Numbered from the stretch's first letter, positions 45,248 to 53,508 are shown. The stretch: 64,000 bases of DNA from Paraburkholderia kirstenboschensis (GCF_904848585.1 NZ_CAJHCR010000002.1:310001-374000), one strand, 5' to 3'. Translations and numbers: made by a program. The notes: a model not told the origin generated them from the letters alone.

Positions 45248-45335
45248 TTGGTTCGCCTGTTGGTTTGCCTGTTGGTTTGTCTGTTCGTTCGCCTGTTCGT
45301 TTGCCTGTTCGTTTGCCTGTTCGTTTGCCTGTTGA
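45248..45335. repeat. 12-bp tandem repeat (about 7 copies)
   Basis: Units of the form GTTYGTTTGCCT run head to tail with a few variants, from just upstream of the Tat-protein start codon toward the flavoprotein stop. Copy-number variation here could change the translation of the Tat protein. Confidence 0.8.
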
Positions 45336-45400
45336 GTCGCTCAGCGAGCGCAATGCTCGCCTAACAGTTGCGCAACGCCCGCCTAATGGTCATCTGACGT

Positions 45401-46978
45401 TCATGTATAGCCGCGCCGCTCGCGCCACGCCGCAGGCCAGATGCCCTGCTTGCCCGGCGCGAGGACGCCGTTCGGGTCGAGCGCGTCCTTGATCCTTTCC
45501 GACAGCCGCAGCAATGCGCCGTCGTTGAAACTGTACTGCGCGGCGGCGAAATCCATATACGCGAGATGCGCGCGATATTGGCCATAACCGGCCGCGCGCG
45601 CATCGCTCATCAACGAGCGCAGTAAGGCGCCCGCCTGCTCGACCTGGTTCGCATCGTCGCGATCGAAAATGGCCGCGAAGATGTGATGCAGATGACGCAC
45701 GCCCGCTGTAAAGCCGCCGTAGTAGTCGAAGCCGTACTCGGCCGCTCGGGCCTTCACCATCGAGTATTGGCGCAGCGCATCGCGTCCGGTCGCGGGACAT
45801 ACAGGCGCGAAGTCCACGTGCGCGCCCGCGCCGCCGCGCCAGTCGAGCATGCGAAAGGCGCTCATTGCGGGAATGCCGGCGAGATTGCGGTCGCCGCCCG
45901 CGGTGGGCTGTGCATCGCCCGCATAACGCTTTGCCACGAGCCGCGCGTGAGGCACACGCGCGAACGCGCGCTGCACGATTGCATAGCGTGCGTCGATCAC
46001 CTCGGGCGTGCCGTACAGCGCAAAATGCAGGTTCCAGCGGCCGACGTCCAGTTTGTCGAGCATCGCGGTGACCGCGCTTTCGGGCATCGCGCCGGGGCCG
46101 TCGTACCATTGAGCGCGCGCCGACAATCCGGCGGCGCGTCGCAAGCCGCCCTCGATCACCGCGTGATTGCGGATCGTCTCATCGAGCCGCAACGGCCGCA
46201 ATATGTCGACGATGGCCTCCAGATCAGCTTCATTGCGGAACTGGATTTCGCCGAGCAGATACGCGGGCGGCGCGGGCATCAGCCAGACGCCGAGCTTGGT
46301 GACGATGCCGTAGTTCGACTGCATGAACATTGCGTCGAATGAAGGTCCGTAACCGGGCTGGTAAAGCTGCCATGCGGTGCTGGTGTCGATTGCGCCCATG
46401 CCGGTTCGCAACACGTCGCCGTTGGCCCGCACCACTTCCATCCCGCATTGCGTGGCCGCGTGATCGCCGTATGGCGTGTAGCCGAAGCCGCGTTCGAGCG
46501 TGTTGCCGACCACGCTGCCCCAGCCGGCCGCCGGCGGATCGACCCACAGCCTGTAGCCCTTATCGTGCAGGTGCGCGTGGAGATCGAAGTAGCTCACGCC
46601 CGGCTCGACGAGCGCATAGGCGAGCGTCTCGTTCACTTCGACGATGCGGTTCATCCGTTGCAAATCGAGCACGACCGAACCGGTAAGACGCGGCGCTGCG
46701 CCGCCGTACGCGAAATTGCGCCCCGTGGAGACGGTCCACAACGGAATGCGATATTGATTCGCCACGCGCAGCACCGCGCGAATTTCATCGACGGATGCGG
46801 GCAGCAGCGCAGCGCTCGCCGCGAACGCCTCACGTTCTCCGGGGGCGAACGGATCGAGATAAGTGGAGAGTCCGGCCGCCGAATCCACGACATGCGGCTC
46901 GCCGACAATCGAGCGCCAGGCGGCGAGCGCCCGGTCGAACTGCGCGGCGGATACTCTCGGCGGCAAGTGGCGGATCAA
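45401..46978 (-). CDS. FAD-linked oxidase of the 4-cresol dehydrogenase / vanillyl-alcohol oxidase family
   Basis: The 525-residue flavoprotein is close in layout to the PchF subunit of 4-cresol methylhydroxylase. It shows PLWTVSTGRNFAYGGAAPRL (FAD-binding), GNTLERGFGYTPYGDHAATQCGMEVV, QSNYGIVTKLGVWLMP, DWRGGAGAHVDFAPV and a C-terminal DPNGVLAPGKQGIWP. It probably oxidises a 4-alkylphenol or aromatic alcohol. I chose a TTG start at 46978 because AAAGGAG lies 5 bases upstream and length then matches the family. The frame continues about 130 codons further only through a tandem-repeat array. The covalent-FAD Tyr of PchF appears to be replaced by Leu (by-eye alignment). Confidence 0.85.
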   Translation of the reverse strand: MIRHLPPRVSAAQFDRALAAWRSIVGEPHVVDSAAGLSTYLDPFAPGEREAFAASAALLPASVDEIRAVLRVANQYRIPLWTVSTGRNFAYGGAAPRLTGSVVLDLQRMNRIVEVNETLAYALVEPGVSYFDLHAHLHDKGYRLWVDPPAAGWGSVVGNTLERGFGYTPYGDHAATQCGMEVVRANGDVLRTGMGAIDTSTAWQLYQPGYGPSFDAMFMQSNYGIVTKLGVWLMPAPPAYLLGEIQFRNEADLEAIVDILRPLRLDETIRNHAVIEGGLRRAAGLSARAQWYDGPGAMPESAVTAMLDKLDVGRWNLHFALYGTPEVIDARYAIVQRAFARVPHARLVAKRYAGDAQPTAGGDRNLAGIPAMSAFRMLDWRGGAGAHVDFAPVCPATGRDALRQYSMVKARAAEYGFDYYGGFTAGVRHLHHIFAAIFDRDDANQVEQAGALLRSLMSDARAAGYGQYRAHLAYMDFAAAQYSFNDGALLRLSERIKDALDPNGVLAPGKQGIWPAAWRERRGYT

Positions 46979-47065
46979 GGGTTCTCCTTTAGCGGGGGAC
47001 GGGTTCGGTGGTGTTGGCGGGTATTTTTGTAGTCGCGCGCTCGGGGTGCGAGGGGCAGTCGCGGT

Positions 47066-47262
47066 GCTCGGGCACTCGGGCGCTCTGGCACTCGGGCACT
47101 CTGGCGCTCTGGCGCTCTGGCGCTCTGGCGCTCTGGCGCTCTGGCGCTCTGGCGCTCTGGCGCTCTGGCACTCTGGCACTCTGGCACTCTGGCACTCGGC
47201 ACTCGGCACTCGGCACTCGGCACTCGGCACTCGGCACTCGGCACTCGGCACTCGGCACTCGG
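47066..47262. repeat. Degenerate 8-bp/7-bp tandem repeat array
   Basis: Copies of the 8-mer GCGCTCTG pass into GCACTCTG and then into the 7-mer GCACTCG, about 25 units in all. The array lies upstream of the flavoprotein start, between it and the anti-sigma gene. It keeps long frames open in several phases, which are not genes. Confidence 0.9.
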
Positions 47263-47486
47263 GCTCTCCGCACTCGGTGCACTCGGTGCACTCGCGGCGC
47301 TCGGGACACACGCGACACACGCGGCACTTGCTGCTCTCCGGCACCTGGGGCATCCGATCATTCACGCCGTCGCGCCTGATGCACTAGCGCAGCGCGCCTG
47401 ACATGCATCTCCGGACGCGCGGCCCGAAACTCCGCCGTCGAACTACAGGAAGCGCCTCGCACAGCAATAGCCCCGCTTTTGTCACG

Positions 47487-48350
47487 CTACTGCCACGCTT
47501 CGGGCTTGCCACCGAGCGCACTGCAGACGTCGACGGCAATCGAGCGTAGCTTGCCTTCCGCGATCGGCCCTGACAACGCGTAACCCATGCCGTCGCTGAT
47601 CCAGTAGAAGGTGCGCCGGTTGCCGTCGCGTAGCAGGCGGAACGCGGTCTCATCGCGCGCGGTGCCGGTCACATACAGCGTGAGCCGCGCGCCGCTGCGG
47701 TTCTCGTACATGAATTGCGCGGCCGGCCCCGCTTCGCCCGGCAACAGCCGGCCGCCCACGAGCGAATAGCCGTATTCCTGCAGCGACGGCACGGAAAGGT
47801 TCCGGTTCAGACGTTTGGAAAGCCAGGAGATCAGATGCTCTTCTTCGCTCGCCGCGACTTCCACCGGATGACGCCGCTCCGGCGTATAAACAGCATACGC
47901 GACGTCGGCGCGTTCAGCGAAGCTCGGCGGCTGCGCACCGAGACCGTTCCACGCGCCGCCGGTCAAACGCGGCGCGAGCGGCCCGAGCGCGAGCGCGAGC
48001 CCGGCGCCCGCCGCGAGCCAGCACGCGGCCATCCCCACACGCCGCCACCATGGCGTGCGCGGACGCAGGACGATGACCGCGGGCTCATCGGCATCATCGG
48101 CTCTGCGCGTGGTCTCTCCAGCCTGGTTGCCCGGCGCGCGACGCGCGTCGTCCTGCGGCGCGCCGCACAATACCTGTAGCGCTGCTTTTTGCGCGCGCCA
48201 CGCGGCGACGCGCGCAGCGGCTTGCGGATGCCCGTCGAGCAGCATCGCGATGCGTTCGCGTTCCGCATCCGACAGTTCGCCGTCGACAAACGCCGATAGC
48301 GCTTGCAGGTCTACCCCGTCGGGCAAGCTGAAATCGTGGTCGTCATTCAT
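47487..48350 (-). CDS. Anti-sigma factor (membrane-anchored)
   Basis: The 287-residue protein has the anti-sigma N-terminal helical module (LQALSAFVDGELSDAERERIAMLLDGHPQAAARVAAWRAQKAAL) without a CxxC zinc motif. One transmembrane helix follows (about 105-127, VGMAACWLAAGAGLALALGPLAP), then a periplasmic sensor part with SWLSKRLNRNLSVPSLQEYGYSLVGGRLLP. Its ATG overlaps the sigma-factor stop by 4 bp, the usual coupling for a sigma/anti-sigma pair. The signal sensed is unknown. Confidence 0.9.
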   Translation of the reverse strand: MNDDHDFSLPDGVDLQALSAFVDGELSDAERERIAMLLDGHPQAAARVAAWRAQKAALQVLCGAPQDDARRAPGNQAGETTRRADDADEPAVIVLRPRTPWWRRVGMAACWLAAGAGLALALGPLAPRLTGGAWNGLGAQPPSFAERADVAYAVYTPERRHPVEVAASEEEHLISWLSKRLNRNLSVPSLQEYGYSLVGGRLLPGEAGPAAQFMYENRSGARLTLYVTGTARDETAFRLLRDGNRRTFYWISDGMGYALSGPIAEGKLRSIAVDVCSALGGKPEAWQ

Positions 48351-48877
48351 CGCGGGTTTCTCACTACTTTCAGCGGCGGCGGCTTTCGCGCCGGCCCCTG
48401 AGCGGGTCCTTCCAGCAACCCGCGCAGATGTTCGCGCGCGCGCGACAGACGCGACATCACTGTGCCGACCGGCACGCCGAGCGCCTTCGACGTCTCCTGA
48501 TAACTGAGCTCTTCGACGCAGACGAGCAACAGCACCTCGCGCTGCTCGATCGGCAGGCAATACAGCGCGCGCTGCAGATCGCGCAGCACGAGACCGTCGA
48601 TCTCGCGTTGCGGCGCTTCGAGGTTGCGCCAGGGCGCGCTTTCTTCATCGACGGCAATCTCGCGGCGGCCGCGCAACTGATCGATATAAAGATGCCGCAG
48701 GATGGTGAGCAGCCACGCGCGCAGATTGCTGTTCGGCCGGAACGCCGCCCAGCGCGCAAGCGCGCGCTCCGCCGTGTCCTGAACCAGGTCGTCGGCCCAT
48801 GCGCGGTCCCCCGTTAGCGCGCGCGCGTAGCGGCGCAGCTGCGGGAGCCACGAGATCACTTCTGCTTCGAAGCTCAC
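48347..48877 (-). CDS. ECF-type RNA polymerase sigma factor
   Basis: The 176-residue protein has only regions 2 and 4. Region 2 includes LRRYARALTGDRAWADDLVQDTAERALARW and NLRAWLLTILRHLYIDQLR; region 4 includes LPIEQREVLLLVCVEELSYQETSKALGVPVGTVMSRLSRAREHLR, the DNA-reading helix. It is coupled to the anti-sigma gene downstream and preceded 14 bp upstream by a tiny lipoprotein-like gene, all on the minus strand. Confidence 0.95.
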   Translation of the reverse strand: MSFEAEVISWLPQLRRYARALTGDRAWADDLVQDTAERALARWAAFRPNSNLRAWLLTILRHLYIDQLRGRREIAVDEESAPWRNLEAPQREIDGLVLRDLQRALYCLPIEQREVLLLVCVEELSYQETSKALGVPVGTVMSRLSRAREHLRGLLEGPAQGPARKPPPLKVVRNPR

Positions 48878-48891
48878 GCGGCGCGTGGCTC

Positions 48892-49029
48892 TCAGTAGCC
48901 GCCGCCGCTACTATTGCCGCCGTTGGTGCCCGATGCGCTATTGTCGGCGGTGGAGGTGCAGGCGCTGGTCCCGAGCGACGCCACTGCGAGCGTGAATAAC
49001 ATAACCACAATGCTGAGAGCTGCTTTCAT
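48892..49029 (-). CDS. Tiny Gly/Ser-rich lipoprotein-like peptide (45 aa)
   Basis: Reading the minus strand gives MKAALSIVVMLFTLAVASLG followed by TSACTSTADNSASG and a Gly/Asn/Ser-rich end, GGNSSGGGY. The first 24 residues are a typical lipoprotein signal with Cys24, although Thr rather than Leu is at -3. AGGAG lies 6-7 bases before the ATG. The peptide resembles entericidin-sized lipoproteins in layout only. It is the first gene before the ECF sigma factor, with a 14-bp gap, so it is either a target or a signal-related member of that regulon. Confidence 0.7.
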   Translation of the reverse strand: MKAALSIVVMLFTLAVASLGTSACTSTADNSASGTNGGNSSGGGY

Positions 49030-49040
49030 ACGAGTCTCCT

Positions 49041-49430
49041 GTCGATCAAAGTTAGCGCTTTAGCGCTTACTCTGATCCATGTAAAGCTGTCGATCCAGAG
49101 TTAGCGCTTTGGCGCTTACTCTGGTCCCATGCAAAGCTGTCGATCCGGAGTTAGCGCTTTAGCGCTTACTCTGATCCCATGCAAAGCTGTCGATCCAGAG
49201 TTGGCGCTTTAGCGCTTACTCAGAACCCATGCAAAGCTGTCGATCAGAGTTAGCCCTTCGGCGCTTACTCGGGTCCAATGCAAAACGGTCGACGGGAGTT
49301 AGCGCGTTAGCCCTTAGTCCCGTCCCATGCAAAGCTGTCGGACGGAGTTAGCGATTAGCGCTTGCTCCGTTCCCATGCAAAGCCATCGACCAGAGTCAGT
49401 GCTGCAGCACCCGCTCCTCAGCGCCCAACC
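49041..49430. repeat. Array of about eight 48-50-bp units, each with a hairpin
   Basis: Units begin near 49041, 49089, 49139, 49189, 49239, 49288, 49337 and (degenerate) 49385. Each has a conserved link CATGCAAAGCTGTCGAT and an inverted repeat such as CCAGAGT-T-AGCGC ... GCGCT-T-ACTCTGG. The stem ends change between units while staying complementary in several (for example GACGGGA with TCCCGTC in the sixth). The array ends 11 bp upstream of the lipoprotein start codon, so it occupies that operon's promoter or leader. Confidence 0.9.
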
Positions 49431-49703
49431 CTGTCCCTGACTAAACGCGTTGGCCTCGGGTTTTATTCCACCGACGCGCCGCGTGCCGGCTTTTTCCGCC
49501 ATCGACGCGGTCAAACGCGGGCCGTGGCCGAAGAAGCCGGCCAATGGTCGGCTGATTTCGTAACTCAACGTTACAGCCAATAGTTATCAGGTGCTTATGT
49601 CAGCGCAAGCCGTTATAGTGGACGCAGTTCGCCCGTCGACGCGTTCTGCCCCCACACAGGGTAGAATCGCGGCGAACAACCGTCTTTCTAACCTGAATTG
49701 TCC

Positions 49704-50180
49704 ATGGCTTCCGCAGAATCGCATCCGCAAAACGACTTCATGAACGCTGCGCGCAAAGAACGAAAGCGCGTTGAGATTTACCTTGTCAACGGCATCCGCC
49801 TGACAGGGTGCATCGAGTCGTTCGATCAGTACCTGGTGATGCTGCGCACGCCCGTCGGCCTGCAAGGCATTTACAAGCGCGCCATCTCGACGATCCAGCT
49901 CGATACCGGAACCCGTCCGGCTCCGCGCGCGGGCCGTCCGTCGCATGGCGAGCACACCACGCGCGGGCCGCACGGCTCGCGGGAGCCGCGCGAGCATCGG
50001 GAACCGCGTGAACCGCGCGAATCGTACGGGGCGCCGTCATCCGACAGGCCTGCGCCAGAGCGCGGCAGCGCGTCAGACGCTCCGGTAGTGGTGACGCGCC
50101 GCCGGCGCCTGTTCGGCACGGGCGGCACGGGCGGCGACGGTGGCAACCACGGCAATCATGGCGGCGGCGGTCACGCGTAA
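49704..50180 (+). CDS. Hfq-like RNA chaperone with long C-terminal tail (Hfq2 type)
   Basis: The 158-residue protein has an Sm fold at residues 8-66: [41 protein letters not shown] and [11 protein letters not shown]. These are Sm1 and Sm2 of Hfq, which forms hexamers that pair small RNAs with mRNAs. The Sm2 motif is YKRAIST rather than the usual YKHAIST. A basic, Pro/Arg/Gly-rich tail of about 90 residues ends in Gly/His repeats. Burkholderia species carry a second Hfq of this kind. The ATG gives a short polar N-terminus before the fold. Confidence 0.9.
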   Translation: MASAESHPQNDFMNAARKERKRVEIYLVNGIRLTGCIESFDQYLVMLRTPVGLQGIYKRAISTIQLDTGTRPAPRAGRPSHGEHTTRGPHGSREPREHREPREPRESYGAPSSDRPAPERGSASDAPVVVTRRRRLFGTGGTGGDGGNHGNHGGGGHA

Positions 50181-50209
50181 GCGTCAACCGGTCCGCGGTG
50201 CGGCGCCGG

Positions 50210-50434
50210 TCACTTCGCGAGAGGACCGAGCCGCTTTAGAATTTTCTCCACCCTCGCCACCTGCTGGTCCGTCAGTTCGAACTTGCATTTGACCGCCAAC
50301 ACGCGACGCCGCCAGTAGCCGGCGTCCAACATCCGTTGCGCCGGCTGTCTCGTTGCCCAATCCAGATGTTCCAACTCTGCCTCCACCACGTGTGAAGCGT
50401 TGAAACGCTTGGCGCGCGCGGGTTTCTTGTCCAT
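50210..50434 (-). CDS. Small conserved hypothetical protein (74 aa)
   Basis: The frame encodes a basic, helical protein with LEHLDWATRQPAQRMLDAGYWRRRVLAVKCKFELTDQQVARVEKILKRLG. The amphipathic pattern and the TDQQVARVEKIL ending look genuine. No domain is recognised, and there is no signal or membrane segment. It is convergent with the Hfq2 gene. Confidence 0.6.
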   Translation of the reverse strand: MDKKPARAKRFNASHVVEAELEHLDWATRQPAQRMLDAGYWRRRVLAVKCKFELTDQQVARVEKILKRLGPLAK

Positions 50435-50759
50435 GGTGTTTGCCGCCTTGTCGTTCGCCGATCGTGTTTGCGCTCCTCCCGAGCTGAACAGTGCAGGCTT
50501 CGCGCAGGCGGTCTGATGGGCCGGCCCACGCGACCGTCATTGTTTTATTTTGCGCACTGCATTCCTGCGACACTCGGAAAACGAGCGGGCAGGCTCACGT
50601 TTGAAGCCTTTCTTTATGTAGATTGGCGCTCGCCCGCCGCGTGTCGATCCGCGCGTCCTCGCGCGTGTACGGACGCGCGTCCCATGCTTTTCGGTCGATG
50701 TCGCCGACGCTCCCTTTGCGTTATGCTCAACCGTCGACTACGTTCATAGGGAGTCTGTT
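50435..50759. other. Intergenic spacer
   Basis: The spacer between the two divergent small genes shows no protein-like frame or obvious RNA structure. The right end holds GGGAGTCTGTT, the ribosome site of the next gene. Confidence 0.4.
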
Positions 50760-50954
50760 ATGACGAGCAAGAAGCACACTGCGTCGCCCGCCGCCGGAAA
50801 GCAGGCGGAACCGGCGATGGACTCGACCGATAGCCGCCTCGACGAGGCGTTGGAAGAAAGCTTCCCCGCGAGCGACCCGATCGCCGTCCACGAGCACGAG
50901 CCGCGTCGCGCATCGGAGAACGAGCAGCCGGAGGGAGAAAAGAAGCGGCGCTAG
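50760..50954 (+). CDS. Small conserved protein with 'LDEALEESFPASDPIAV' motif
   Basis: The 64-residue hydrophilic protein contains SRLDEALEESFPASDPIAV, a motif shared by many short proteobacterial proteins of unknown function, between basic, disordered ends. GGGAG precedes the ATG. It is cytosolic by sequence. The function is not known to me. Confidence 0.8.
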   Translation: MTSKKHTASPAAGKQAEPAMDSTDSRLDEALEESFPASDPIAVHEHEPRRASENEQPEGEKKRR

Positions 50955-51110
50955 CGCGCGGCAAGAAGGAAAGCGCATGCTTGGCAAGACCAGCGCGCAG
51001 TCCGCGCGAATGGGAATGCTGTCGTCTGGCAATGCGTCGTTTCGGCGGGCCGGGCTGCGGTGAAGCACCGCTGCGCCCGGCCTTGGGATGGGCCGTTCAA
51101 CCCGTTCCGG

Positions 51111-51839
51111 TCAGTGCGCTGGCAAGCCGCTTTCGAGTTGGCGCTGCAGGTCGCGCACCTGGCGCTGCGCGACACGCAGTTGCTCCTGCGCGGCAGTCTT
51201 CTGCTGCGCGAGCGCCACCGCTTCGGCGCGCGTTTGCTGCTGCTGGTTCGCAACAATCGTCTGCTGCTGGCGGGCAACGTCGAGGTCGGCTTGCAGACGG
51301 TTTGCGCGGCTCTGTGACAACGCGATCATGCGTTCGGTGAACGCCTTCTGCGCTTCGAGTTGCGTGCGGCGAATCTCTACGCTCGACAATTGCACGGTCT
51401 GGCGCACGAAATCCCGATAGATCATCTCTGCACGCGCCGCATCCTGCGTCTTGATCACGCGCCAAAAGTTCTTCTGCTGGAAAAGCGCCACGTAGTACGT
51501 CATCTCCTTGCCGTGGAACAGTAAGCTCGTTCCATAGCTGCCGTTGTACGCGGTGCGCAACTCGCTGAGTTCCGAGCCCTTGATCAACTGCTGCAGTTCC
51601 GCGACGTTCCCCGTGGCGGATTGCTTCGCCTCGTCGGGCGTGAGCGCGGATGTCTGAACTTGCGCCTGCGCCGGCAGCAAAGCGGACGGCAGTGCGGTTG
51701 TGGTACCCGGTTCGGCAACCAGCCCGGGTGTTCCATTGCTATCGGCCTCAGGCTGAGCCTGTGCGCACGCGCCTTGTGCTACCCCCAACGCCATGATCGC
51801 GGCGACGGCGATCTGTCGTAGTTTCGACTTTTGGTCCAT
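51111..51839 (-). CDS. DUF2968 exported coiled-coil protein
   Basis: The 242-residue protein starts with a signal peptide (LRQIAVAAIMALGVAQGACAQ). The mature part has NVAELQQLIKGSELSELRTAYNGSYGTSLLFHGKEMTYYVALFQQKNFWRVIKT, the DUF2968 core, and a long Gln/Arg-rich coiled coil (about 150-238) with QQQTRAEAVALAQQKTAAQEQL. A periplasmic structural or envelope role is likely but unproven. Confidence 0.85.
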   Translation of the reverse strand: MDQKSKLRQIAVAAIMALGVAQGACAQAQPEADSNGTPGLVAEPGTTTALPSALLPAQAQVQTSALTPDEAKQSATGNVAELQQLIKGSELSELRTAYNGSYGTSLLFHGKEMTYYVALFQQKNFWRVIKTQDAARAEMIYRDFVRQTVQLSSVEIRRTQLEAQKAFTERMIALSQSRANRLQADLDVARQQQTIVANQQQQTRAEAVALAQQKTAAQEQLRVAQRQVRDLQRQLESGLPAH

Positions 51840-51866
51840 GTAATTCCTGCTTCGACAGTTTTTGTT

Positions 51867-52262
51867 TTAGTTCCCAATCGTCTCATTATTACTCACTTTT
51901 GTAATTTTCGGGCTCTTCGTCGAAAATTTGGTACTTACCTGTTTTTCTGTGTCGGAAGTTCGCGGCGGAGGCGCTGAACGCGAGTCGGCGGAGGTGTCGA
52001 CTTCGCGCAGCAGCGCCTGCATGCGATCGGAGGCGGCAAGCATTGCATCCGACTCGGGCTTCATCGGACAGTGCGCGCGCATTTTCAGCGCACGCTCCCT
52101 CGCCGCGCCGCGCAGCTCCTCGCAGGCCGAGTCGAGCGTTTGGTCCGGTGAGCGCCCTGCTCTTGTTCTTGTAACTGACGAGCACTCCGAGTTTGGTGGT
52201 GGCCGACTCAGCCAGTTTCAGCGGTTCAAGAGGCTCTTAACCAACTTGACGAGCGGGCTCAT
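51867..52262 (-). pseudogene. Frameshifted small gene
   Basis: GGAGG and ATG at 52262 start MSPLVKLVKSLLNR and then meet a TGA. In another frame the sequence continues as LKLAESATTKLGVLVSYKNKSRALTG, and in the first frame again as PDQTLDSACEELRGAARERA followed by LKMRAHCPMKPESD, ending at 51867. Each piece looks protein-like only in its own frame, so two compensating frameshifts (or sequence errors) are likely. The product is not recognised. Confidence 0.5.
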
Positions 52263-52922
52263 GACATCGCCCTCCGGCTTCGCGCTGCTAATTCATCAGT
52301 ACCCCGCATTAACGGCATAGGCACGGCGCGTTTCTCACGCGGAGTTATCAACCGGGCCACGCATCGAGCCATTCGAGCCATTCGGGCCGGAGCTGGTGTT
52401 GGAGACCAGCCCTGCGTGCACACAGGCTTCACATAGTTGCGCGCACTGTCACGCCGTATATTCGTTCGATATGACGCACGTCCATCAGCATGCGGGCGCT
52501 CACCCGCCGTCGAGGCTTCCGTCGCTCGCCTTAGGCTTCTGGACTATCGACGCGAAGCACGACAACCTGGACCTCTCGTTGCCAACGAGGTCGGCAACGC
52601 ACCCGTGGAAAGCGTCTCACGCAGGCCGCGTATCAAAGCCATGCTCCAGTATCAGTTCAATTGAGCCGGAAAGTGCCGCAGTCTGATTAGAGGTTCCACT
52701 ATCAAACGGTGTCCGCACTTTGACGCACACTTAACGTATTCTGCGCTGACGACACGAAGCGGCCGCACGAGAGCCGTTAATCCGGCCTCGCGCCGCGAGC
52801 GTCAGGAGAACCCGGAAGCATCACGCGAGATCGCGAGTCTAACGTCTCGCAATATGACTCCACGCGATGCCAATAACGCTGCGCGACCACGATCGCGCTG
52901 TCTCTTATCAAGGAGGAAGACA
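52263..52922. other. Region without recognised gene
   Basis: Several short open frames exist, but none has convincing protein character or ribosome site. A small direct repeat (CGAGCCATT) occurs around 52366-52384. The right end holds the AGGAGG ribosome site of the DUF2147 gene and presumably its promoter. Confidence 0.4.
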
Positions 52923-53408
52923 ATGATGCAGTTCACTCAACGCGCTCGCGCGGTCGCGCTTCGCACAGCGAAACATGCGGCGCTTGCCGGTGCACTTCTC
53001 GCCGGCGCCGTCACGGCGATGGCGCAAACAGACACTCCGGTAGGCACCTGGCAGACTATCGACGATCACACCGGACAGCCGAAGGCACTAGTGCAGATCT
53101 CGCAGGATGGCAATGGCACGCTGAGCGGCAAGGTGATCAAGGGTCTTGGTCCGAACGACCAGCCGGATCGCCGCTGCACCGCTTGCACCGATGAGCGCAA
53201 GGACCAGCCGATTCTCGGCATGACCATCATTAGCGAGATGAAAAAGGACGGGGAAGCCTGGGATCACGGACAGATTCTCGACCCGGAAAACGGCAAGCTA
53301 TACAAGTGCAAGATGCATCTGGAAGATGGCGGCAACAAGCTCGTAGTGCGCGGCTACATCGGCGTGTCGCTGCTTGGCCGATCGCAAACGTGGGTTCGTC
53401 AGCAATAG
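52923..53408 (+). CDS. DUF2147 exported protein
   Basis: The 161-residue protein has a signal peptide (RTAKHAALAGALLAGAVTAMAQ) and the DUF2147 core: PVGTWQTIDDHTGQPKALVQIS, GTLSGKVIKGL, then a C-x2-C in RRCTACTDERKDQPILGMTII, and YKCKMHLEDGGNKLVVRGYIGVSLLGRSQTWVR. The family is periplasmic, lipocalin-like, of unknown function. AGGAGG is 6 bases before the ATG (an ATG-ATG pair). A strong terminator follows. Confidence 0.9.
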   Translation: MMQFTQRARAVALRTAKHAALAGALLAGAVTAMAQTDTPVGTWQTIDDHTGQPKALVQISQDGNGTLSGKVIKGLGPNDQPDRRCTACTDERKDQPILGMTIISEMKKDGEAWDHGQILDPENGKLYKCKMHLEDGGNKLVVRGYIGVSLLGRSQTWVRQQ

Positions 53409-53447
53409 TGGATACACGCTAGCCGCGCTGACCAACCCAAAAAAGAC

Positions 53448-53482
53448 AAACGGCCGACGATGTTATCGTGCGGCCGTTTTTC
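53448..53482 (+). terminator. Terminator after the DUF2147 gene
   Basis: A long stem AAACGGCCG...CGGCCGTTT with an inner ACGAT/ATCGT extension is followed by a T run about 40 bp after the stop. The left A run would also serve the opposite strand. Confidence 0.88.
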
Positions 53483-53508
53483 CAAGTGATGTCGCGTGAT
53501 TTGAGTCG

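Noticed and set aside
46989..47387. Cys/Arg- or Leu/Ala-repeat proteins from the 7/8-bp array
   Set aside because: All phases of a short repeat stay open; products are pure repeats with no initiation signals.
49041..49430. CRISPR array
   Set aside because: Units are 48-50 bp and continuous, without unique spacers, and no cas gene is nearby. They are tandem hairpin repeats instead.
52396..52686. 96-residue open frame in the 52-kb gap
   Set aside because: No ribosome site and composition unlike a folded protein; left as unassigned spacer.
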